A stretch of DNA of 64,000 nucleotides from Bradyrhizobium sp. JYMT SZCCT0180 (lineage in GTDB: Bacteria > Pseudomonadota > Alphaproteobacteria > Rhizobiales > Xanthobacteraceae), in NCBI RefSeq assembly GCF_018130165.1, contig NZ_JAFCLZ010000005.1, positions 1 to 64,000 of the forward strand. Direction: 5' to 3'. Positions 36,154-42,027 of the stretch are shown here, one piece after another (position 1 is the first letter of the stretch; each line of letters begins with the position of its first letter). A program made the translations under genes and the position numbers. A model generated the notes under the pieces. It ran no database searches. It saw nothing but the letters and a program-made list of their open reading frames with translations, and had not been told where the DNA came from.

Positions 36154-36184
36154 GTCGCGCGCTCCTGTCGATCTGTTCCGGCGC

Positions 36185-37258
36185 TCAACTGAGGCCCAAT
36201 GTCCGTCGGATCTGCGCATCGTCGCTGGCGCCGCCGGCGAAGTCATCGAACGCCCGCTCGGTGACGCGGATGATGTGATCGCGGATAAAGCTAGCGCCTT
36301 CGCGCGCGCCGTCCTCCGCGTTCTTCAGGCAGCACTCCCACTCCAGCACTGCCCAGCGGTCGAACCCGATGGCGGCCAGCCGCGAGAAGATCGCCTTGAA
36401 ATCGACCTGTCCGTCGCCGAGCGAGCGAAAGCGGCCGGCGCGATTGATCCAGGACTGGAAGCCCGAATAGACGCCCTGCCGCCCGGTCGGATTGAACTCC
36501 GCGTCCTTGACGTGGAAGGCGCGAATGCGCTCGGCGTAAATATCGATGAAGGCCAGATAGTCCAATTGCTGCAGGACGAAATGGGACGGATCGTAATTGA
36601 TCGCGCAACGCGGGTGATTGCCGGTGCGCTCGTAGAACATCTCGAAGGTGATACCGTCGCAGACGTCCTCGCCTGGATGGATCTCGTAGCAAAGGTCGAC
36701 GCCGGCTTCCTCATAGGCATCAAGAATGGGACGCCAGCGACGCGCGAGTTCGTCGAACGCCGTCTCGATCAGGCGCGGCGGCCGCTGCGGCCAGGGATAA
36801 AGAAACGGCCAGGCCAGCGCGCCGGTGAAGCTGACGCAGCCGGTGAGGCCGAGGCGGCGAGAAGCTTGCGCCGCCTTCATCATTTGATCGACCGCCCAGG
36901 TCTGACGTTCGTTCGCCCTGCCCCTGACGGTCGGCGGTGCAAAAGCGTCGAATGCCTCGTTGTAGGCCGGATGCACCGCGACGAGTTGTCCCTGCAGGTG
37001 GGTGGACAATTCCGTGATCACCAGACCATGGCTCGCGGCCACGCCGGCAATTTCATCGCAATAGGTCTGAGAGACGGCGGCCTTGTCGAGATCGATCAGG
37101 CGTGGATCGGCGGTCGGGACCTGAACGCCCTTGTACCCCAGTGATGCCGCCCAGCCGCAGATCGCATTGAAGCTGTCAAACGGCGGCGCTTCGCCGATGA
37201 ACTGCGCCAGAAAAATCGCGGGGCCCTTCATGGTGGCCGGTCGGATGGTCGCTGACAT
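36185..37258 (-). CDS. Sugar phosphate isomerase/epimerase-type TIM-barrel protein
   Basis: 357 residues of the xylose isomerase-like TIM barrel family (AP endonuclease 2 superfamily). Features include SLGYKGVQVPTADPRLIDLDK, VDLCYEIHPGEDVCDGITF, RCAINYDPSHFVLQQLDYL, IRAFHVKDAEFNP and FDRWAVLEWECC, giving the expected metal-binding Glu, Asp and His positions. It forms a pair with the following Gfo/Idh/MocA gene, an arrangement frequent in inositol or rare-sugar catabolism. It is the first gene of the long minus-strand run; the repeat region lies upstream. Confidence 0.88.
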   Translation of the reverse strand: MSATIRPATMKGPAIFLAQFIGEAPPFDSFNAICGWAASLGYKGVQVPTADPRLIDLDKAAVSQTYCDEIAGVAASHGLVITELSTHLQGQLVAVHPAYNEAFDAFAPPTVRGRANERQTWAVDQMMKAAQASRRLGLTGCVSFTGALAWPFLYPWPQRPPRLIETAFDELARRWRPILDAYEEAGVDLCYEIHPGEDVCDGITFEMFYERTGNHPRCAINYDPSHFVLQQLDYLAFIDIYAERIRAFHVKDAEFNPTGRQGVYSGFQSWINRAGRFRSLGDGQVDFKAIFSRLAAIGFDRWAVLEWECCLKNAEDGAREGASFIRDHIIRVTERAFDDFAGGASDDAQIRRTLGLS

Positions 37259-37507
37259 TACATTTTCTCCGGTTCGGGCCACTGCGCCACGCCAGTAGGA
37301 CGCCGCCTCATTGTCCGACAGGGACGCCGACCGTTCAATACGCGAGACGATCTTGATCGTGCCCCCCCGGGTGGTAGAGGCCGAGAACGAAGCGTTCGCC
37401 GGCGGCGCATGGCCGGCAGCCCGGCATATTCAATGAATCGCATCGCAACGGACGCAAATTTACGATCTCGCGGCGCGATGCGCCCGAGGCTTGCAGGAAC
37501 GCTTCCG

Positions 37508-38005
37508 CCCTCTGATGTCAGAGGGCGCAGGGAATGCCGGATGCGCGCTGCACCCGCGGTCTCGTGTGCGATAGTGCAAAGAAAGCTGCACACGAGCATA
37601 CAGGGCAGCGGAGAACATCCGACATTCCCTGCGCAGTGGCTTTACGGCTTATGACGCGCTCTCCCCGGTGAGACGGCCTCTATTGCCACCGTCGCCCTTC
37701 GGAAGCGTTAGCTCCCGAAAGACTTGACGCCGTTACGGGCGCCAGGACCACACGCTTTCGCCGTACGCTTCAGCCGCGACCGTCCATCGCAACTGTTACG
37801 TCCACCGCAACCCGCCCCTCGTCGTGACGACGGCCGACGCCCCTCTGAGTGGGACGGGATGGCTATTGATGTGCAGGTGATTTGGGGTCGAAGGAAAGGA
37901 AAATGTTTTTGATTTTCGGAAATTTAGGACTTGACATGATTTCTGAAAATCAAAATTGCTTTGCCCGTCGGGTTGATTTGTCGCACACGGGTCGCGAGAT
38001 TGCGC
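37508..38005. repeat. Decayed dispersed repetitive element with nested palindromes
   Basis: This region resembles, from memory, a repeat common in Bradyrhizobium genomes (segments like the -GCGCAGGGAATGCC- arm and ACATGATTTCTGAAAATCAA). Directly visible are: CCCTCTGA-TG-TCAGAGGG at 37508-37525, a 19-base inverted pair at 37525-37543 and 37616-37634 with one mismatch, and inside it CTCGTGTGC / GCACACGAG at 37561-37569 and 37588-37596. Together they could fold into one long stem. Short frames in it do not look like functional genes. Confidence 0.55.
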
Positions 38006-38029
38006 TTGCGCGCAAGGCGACACAGTCCG

Positions 38030-38097
38030 TAGGGCGGATTTAAGCCGGAGGCGTAATCCGCCGACCAGCGGCGGAATACGCTACGCTATCCCGCCCT
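38030..38097. repeat. Short palindromic repeat, copy A
   Basis: Begins GTAGGGCGGATTTAAGCC and continues with the complementary arm AATCCGCC, then a second GGCGGAAT block. A second copy, with nearly the same order of blocks, lies at 41205-41277. It is just beyond the stop of the leftward FAD oxidoreductase gene and may end its transcript. Confidence 0.75.
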
Positions 38098-38112
38098 CCC
38101 GCCCCACGAGTT

Positions 38113-39276
38113 CTAAATGATACCTGTCTCGCGATACGGCGCGCCGTCCAACACACGTTGCCATCCAAAACGGCTCAGATCGATGGTCTGATAGCCGCCG
38201 TCCAGTATCAGTTCGGCGATCGCGCGCCCGCAGCCCGGTGCATGCATCAAACCATGCCCCGAAAATCCGGCCACCATATAGAAATTTGGCAGGCCGCCGG
38301 TCCAAGGCCCGATTATCACATTGCCGTCGAGCTCATTCTGATCATACAGCCCGGCCATCACGTTTTTCTCCTTCGTTTTTTCGAAGGCCGGAAACCGGTG
38401 TGCGAGCGCGGGCCACACGACCCTTTCAAAATAGTCATGCTCGATGTCGAAGTTGAACCCGCGCGGCTCGCTGGTGTCGGGCACGCCGCCTGAGTAACCT
38501 TTGCCCTCCGGTCGAAACGCCAATCGTTGGGGGTCCTTCAGGTAAGGCAGCGGCTCTATCGCCTCTTCGCTTTCGAAATAATGCTCGTAGCGGCGCATCG
38601 GCTCGATCGGCACCCGCATCCCTGCCATTGCGCTTACTTGTTTCGCCCAGGCCCCCGCCGCGTTCACCACATGATCCGTGGAGATGACAGCTCCCGATTT
38701 CAGCGCCACTTTTCGAACGCGTCCGCCTTGCGCCTCCAACCCAACAACTTCGTCGTCGAGGAACGTAGCGCCCAATGAGCCTGCTTTCCGGCGCAATCCG
38801 CGCAGGACACTGTAGGGATCCAGCCAACCGTCATCAGGGGAAAAAACCGCTGCCGCGAGATCGGTTACATTCATCGAAGGGAATTTGCTCTTCAGCCCGC
38901 TTTGGTCGAGCCAGACAACGTTCACGCCGTGCTCCTGCTGCACGCGAAAATTCCTTTCGAGCATGCCGAGATCATCAGGCGGGACGATGAACAGATAACC
39001 GTTTTTCCGGAAATCGATTTGCGCAGGCTCGTCGCCCACAGCCATGTCGGCTTCAAACCGTTCAAAGAACGGAATGCTGAAGTTGGAAAGCGCGATGTTC
39101 TCCGGCAGGGCGAAAAGCCGGCGAACGCCGCCGGACGCGCGTGGCGTGGAGGCGTGCTGATAGGACTTGTCCCGCTCGATCACGGCGACCGAGCAGGCCT
39201 TCGGGTGGCTCCTGAGGAAATAGGCAACGCTCGCCCCGACCGCGCCTCCACCGATAATTACGACGTCATAATGCAC
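38113..39276 (-). CDS. FAD-dependent oxidoreductase, D-amino acid oxidase family
   Basis: 387 residues. The N terminus holds the FAD-binding motif VVIIGGGAVGASVAYFL; the sarcosine/glycine oxidase pattern STPRASGGVRRLF, VNAAGAWAKQV and the C-terminal FYMVAGFSGHGLMHAPGCGRAIAELI confirm the DAO fold. It should oxidise an amino acid or N-methylated amine to an imine with release of hydrogen peroxide or transfer to another acceptor. The start is GTG at 39276 with GAGGGAAG upstream. It is divergent from an amino-acid-type SBP, which suggests that the latter imports its substrate. Confidence 0.9.
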   Translation of the reverse strand: MHYDVVIIGGGAVGASVAYFLRSHPKACSVAVIERDKSYQHASTPRASGGVRRLFALPENIALSNFSIPFFERFEADMAVGDEPAQIDFRKNGYLFIVPPDDLGMLERNFRVQQEHGVNVVWLDQSGLKSKFPSMNVTDLAAAVFSPDDGWLDPYSVLRGLRRKAGSLGATFLDDEVVGLEAQGGRVRKVALKSGAVISTDHVVNAAGAWAKQVSAMAGMRVPIEPMRRYEHYFESEEAIEPLPYLKDPQRLAFRPEGKGYSGGVPDTSEPRGFNFDIEHDYFERVVWPALAHRFPAFEKTKEKNVMAGLYDQNELDGNVIIGPWTGGLPNFYMVAGFSGHGLMHAPGCGRAIAELILDGGYQTIDLSRFGWQRVLDGAPYRETGII

Positions 39277-39349
39277 GTGGCTTCCCTCACATCAGGCAGC
39301 TTACGCCCAGCGCAGCAGCCAACTCACGATCCCTCTCATCAGCACCATC

Positions 39350-39375
39350 GTATAAGATAATTTGATATTTTATAC
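39350..39375. promoter_or_regulatory. Candidate operator between divergent genes
   Basis: An AT-rich imperfect palindrome: GTATAAGATA and TATTTTATAC separated by six bases, with one mismatch between arms. It lies 75 bases from the FAD oxidoreductase start and 52 from the SBP start. The GntR-type regulator encoded at 40434-41201 is the natural candidate to bind it, as FCD-type GntR proteins bind short palindromes in divergent promoters. Confidence 0.5.
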
Positions 39376-39426
39376 AATCCTGTTAAATCGTATTCATCGG
39401 TAAAAGTTGCGTATGGGAGCAGGCAA

Positions 39427-40341
39427 TTGAACAAAATCAGCCTCAAGGCCTTTTGCGCGGTCCTGGCCTGTCTCGGGCCAAGCGCTGACCTCTATGCTCA
39501 GGACAAGTCGGACACCCTCGACAAGATCAAGAGCACCGGCGTCATCACGCTCGGCCATCGCGATACATCGATTCCGTTTTCGTATCTCGACGACGCCCAG
39601 CGCGTGGTCGGCTATTCGATCGATCTCTGCTCCCGCGTCATCGACCAGGTCAAAACGGTCACCAAACGCCCCGACCTTCAGGTCAAGTATCAGCCTGTCA
39701 CTTCCGCAACGCGAATTCCGCTGCTTGCCAACGGGACGATCGACATCGAATGCGGTTCCACGACCAACACCGTGGAGCGGCAGGCCCAGGTGGCATTTTC
39801 ATCCACGACCTATTTGACGACCAGCAACTTCGTCTCGAAGAAGTCGGCGGGCATCCGCGGATTCGATGATCTCAGGGGTCGCACGGTGGTCTCCAGCGCC
39901 GGCACCACGTCGCTTCGGCTCCTCAACGAGCTTAACGCCAAAAAAGGTCAGGGCATGTCGATCATCCCGGCCAAGGACCACGCCGAAGCATTCCTGATGG
40001 TTGCGACCGATCGCGCGGCCGTGTTCGTGATGGATGACGTTTTGCTGGCCGGATTGATCGCGAACGCGCAGGACCCATCGATCTACGCCATATCGAGCGA
40101 ATTCCTGTCCGTGGAGCCTTACGCGATCATGATGCGGCGCGACGATCCCGGCTTCAAGCAGCTGGTCGACGCCACGCTCGGTGACGCATTCCGTTCCGGT
40201 GAGTTCGAGCGCACCTACCGGAAGTGGTTCGAATCACCGATCCCGCCACGGAACATCAACCTCAAACTGCCCATGAGCGAAGCACTCAAGAAGGCTGTTC
40301 TGCACCCTACCGACTCGGCAGACCCTGCGGCCTATCAATAA
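39427..40341 (+). CDS. Polar amino acid ABC transporter substrate-binding protein (GltI-like)
   Basis: 304 residues, a type II periplasmic binding protein (SBP_bac_3). A signal peptide covers the first 24 residues (ending LYAQD). The body has TLDKIKSTGVITLGHRDTSIPFSYLDD, VVGYSIDLCSRVIDQV, RIPLLANGTIDIECGSTTNT and FDDLRGRTVVSSAGTTS, close to glutamate/aspartate binders. The start is TTG at 39427 with GGGAGCAGG upstream. No permease or ATPase genes follow it here, so it either uses a transporter encoded elsewhere or serves another role. It is divergent from the DAO gene and precedes the GntR gene. Confidence 0.87.
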   Translation: MNKISLKAFCAVLACLGPSADLYAQDKSDTLDKIKSTGVITLGHRDTSIPFSYLDDAQRVVGYSIDLCSRVIDQVKTVTKRPDLQVKYQPVTSATRIPLLANGTIDIECGSTTNTVERQAQVAFSSTTYLTTSNFVSKKSAGIRGFDDLRGRTVVSSAGTTSLRLLNELNAKKGQGMSIIPAKDHAEAFLMVATDRAAVFVMDDVLLAGLIANAQDPSIYAISSEFLSVEPYAIMMRRDDPGFKQLVDATLGDAFRSGEFERTYRKWFESPIPPRNINLKLPMSEALKKAVLHPTDSADPAAYQ

Positions 40342-40433
40342 GCTGCCCGATCTGTCTCTGTTGCATAGTTCGCTGCAACGCGATTTTATAGGAAAGAGTC
40401 GCAATCAGGCGACGACGGCGGCGATCGCTCATC

Positions 40434-41201
40434 ATGAAAAACGGCACATCGCCAAGGAAATCTCCAAGGAACAAGCGTCGCTCAGGCACCTTGCCGGACA
40501 AGCGGCCTGGTTCTGCGGGCAACATCCACCCTGCGGAAACTTTGAAATCGTCGGCGCCGGACGTGGTCAGGGACGGGTTACGAAAAGCGATCTTTGACGG
40601 CGACCTCGTCGCAGGCACGCAACTGCGGCAGGACGAACTCGCCAGCCGCTTTGGCACAAGTCGCATTCCGGTGCGCGAAGCGCTGCGACAATTGGAAAGC
40701 GAAGGGCTTGTCACGTTGCACCCAAATCGGGGAGCGGCGGTATCGTCCATTTCGCTTGAAGACGTGCTGGAGCTCCTGGAAATCCGCATTGGTCTGGAAT
40801 GCCGCGCCCTCAAACTTGCCATCCCGAACATGGTCGGCGACGATTTTGATCTGGCCGCGGAAATTCTGCGCGGCTATGACGACGAGCCGGAGCCCCGGAA
40901 ATGGGGTGAGATGAACTGGCGGTTTCACGAAACGCTGTACATCCCATGCCAACGGCCAAAGCTGCTGTCGATGATTGAATCGAACTACGGGCACGTGGGC
41001 CGCTTCGTCAGGCTGCAAGTGTCGATGGCGGCCGGCAAGGAGCAACCCAACCGCGACCATTGGGCCATCCTCGACGCTTGCCGCGCAGGAGACGCCGGCA
41101 AGGCCGTCAAACTGCTCGAAGATCACATCGTGCAGACGCAAAAGTCTCTGATGGCCGCGATGCGCCGAACGTCCGGTCGCGCGTTTGCGGTCTCGAATTA
41201 G
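40434..41201 (+). CDS. GntR-family (FCD) transcriptional regulator
   Basis: 255 residues. A basic 40-residue N-terminal extension precedes the winged helix VVRDGLRKAIFDGDLVAGTQLRQDELASRFGTSRIPVREALRQLESEGLVTLHPNRGAAV. The C-terminal FCD domain has LLEIRIGLECRAL, WRFHETLYIPC and RDHWAILDACRAGDAGKAVKLLEDHI, with the Asp and His residues that can bind metal and a carboxylate effector. The gene is cotranscribed with or close behind the SBP gene. The extension has no clear ribosome site before it, so the real start may be inside it. Confidence 0.88.
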   Translation: MKNGTSPRKSPRNKRRSGTLPDKRPGSAGNIHPAETLKSSAPDVVRDGLRKAIFDGDLVAGTQLRQDELASRFGTSRIPVREALRQLESEGLVTLHPNRGAAVSSISLEDVLELLEIRIGLECRALKLAIPNMVGDDFDLAAEILRGYDDEPEPRKWGEMNWRFHETLYIPCQRPKLLSMIESNYGHVGRFVRLQVSMAAGKEQPNRDHWAILDACRAGDAGKAVKLLEDHIVQTQKSLMAAMRRTSGRAFAVSN

Positions 41202-41204
41202 CGC

Positions 41205-41277
41205 ATAGGGTGGATTTAAGCCGAAGGCATAATCCACCGACCAGCAAAGCGGCGGAATATGCTGCGCTAGCCCGCCC
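41205..41277. repeat. Short palindromic repeat, copy B
   Basis: Begins ATAGGGTGGATTTAAGCCG and continues with AATCCACC and GGCGGAATA. It corresponds block by block to copy A at 38030-38097, with compensating changes in the stem (GGTGGATT with AATCCACC rather than GGCGGATT with AATCCGCC). It lies between the convergent GntR and VapC genes, where it could act as a transcript end. Confidence 0.75.
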
Positions 41278-41301
41278 AACGGACGACATGCCGGCGCTAC
41301 C

Positions 41302-41703
41302 TTAGGCGATGCTGATGTCAGTCGCCGGAAAATCGTTGCCTTTGCACAGTAACGGCGCGTTCATAACCTTTGCCAGCGCGTAAGCGAAGCAATCACCATA
41401 GTTCAGCGCAGCACTATGACCGGTCCCTTTGCCGAATTGCAAATGCGCCAAACGGGCTGCCTGCGCTTGATCCGGCGTCACCGATTCTACCCGGATGCCT
41501 GCCGCTTTCATGAAATCGTCGAGCCATCGCTCGGCCTTTTCCGGTGCAAGCTTTTTCAACCCACGCAGTACGATTGAGACCTCCACGAGATTGGCGGCGG
41601 ACATAACCGGATCGTCGTCGGTAGCGATGCTTCGGGCATAATCCTCCGCGTCATGCTCCTGGCGAAAGATAGCGATGACGGCCGAACTGTCGACCACGAT
41701 CAC
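41302..41703 (-). CDS. vapC: PIN-domain toxin ribonuclease, VapC type
   Basis: 133 residues, the usual VapC size. The acidic metal-binding residues are D5 (IVVDSSAVIAI), E41 (ANLVEVSIVL), D104 (NYGDCFAYAL) and D124 (KGNDFPATDI). VapC proteins are Mg-dependent RNases, often cutting initiator tRNA or rRNA. It overlaps the antitoxin gene by 4 bases, so the two are made together and form a neutral complex. Confidence 0.92.
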   Translation of the reverse strand: MIVVDSSAVIAIFRQEHDAEDYARSIATDDDPVMSAANLVEVSIVLRGLKKLAPEKAERWLDDFMKAAGIRVESVTPDQAQAARLAHLQFGKGTGHSAALNYGDCFAYALAKVMNAPLLCKGNDFPATDISIA

Positions 41704-41951
41704 GTCGGTAATCCATGGTCGTCATACCCGAGGATTTCATCCGGACTGCGGCCTGTGTCCGGGAGCTTGGCAAACTGGCTGCCGATCTTCATCAATCGAG
41801 CCGCGATGCTGTCCGTTCGGCGGCGGCGCTGCTCCCTTGCAAGGCGTTCCCGCAAAGCCAGCGTGACGGCCGAAGTCAGGCTTTCGCCAGTTAGCTTGGC
41901 AAGCTCAGCCGCAAGCTTGTGGGCTTCGTCGTTCTTGATGTTCAGATGCAT
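41700..41951 (-). CDS. vapB: VapB-type antitoxin
   Basis: 83 residues. The N terminus MHLNIKNDEAHKLAAELAKLTGESLTSAVTLALRERL is a ribbon-helix-helix DNA-binding domain of the VapB (PSK transcription factor-like) family; the C-terminal part (IAARLMKIGSQFAKLPD, DEILGYDDHGLP) should wrap the toxin. The start at 41951 has AGGAAGG upstream; an in-frame ATG at 41963 lies inside the operator palindrome and has no ribosome site, so I prefer the shorter form. Confidence 0.9.
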   Translation of the reverse strand: MHLNIKNDEAHKLAAELAKLTGESLTSAVTLALRERLAREQRRRRTDSIAARLMKIGSQFAKLPDTGRSPDEILGYDDHGLPT

Positions 41952-41961
41952 CGCCTTCCTC

Positions 41962-41990
41962 ATGGTAGAAATATACACATCTTCTACCAT
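41962..41990. promoter_or_regulatory. VapBC autoregulatory operator
   Basis: ATGGTAGAA and TTCTACCAT form a perfect inverted repeat with 11 bases between, ending 11 bases upstream of the vapB start. Toxin-antitoxin complexes usually repress their own promoter by binding such sites. The assignment is from position and symmetry. Confidence 0.65.
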
Positions 41991-42027
41991 CAAGGCAAGA
42001 TTGGGCGTTGCGGTATACCGCCTGCCC

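Larger units (their letters stand above)
37259..38112. other. Long noncoding, repeat-rich intergenic region
   Basis: About 850 bases without a supported gene. The left part should carry the promoter of the isomerase gene; the rest is a decayed repetitive element (see the entry at 37508-38005) followed by a short palindromic repeat at 38030-38097. Confidence 0.55.
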
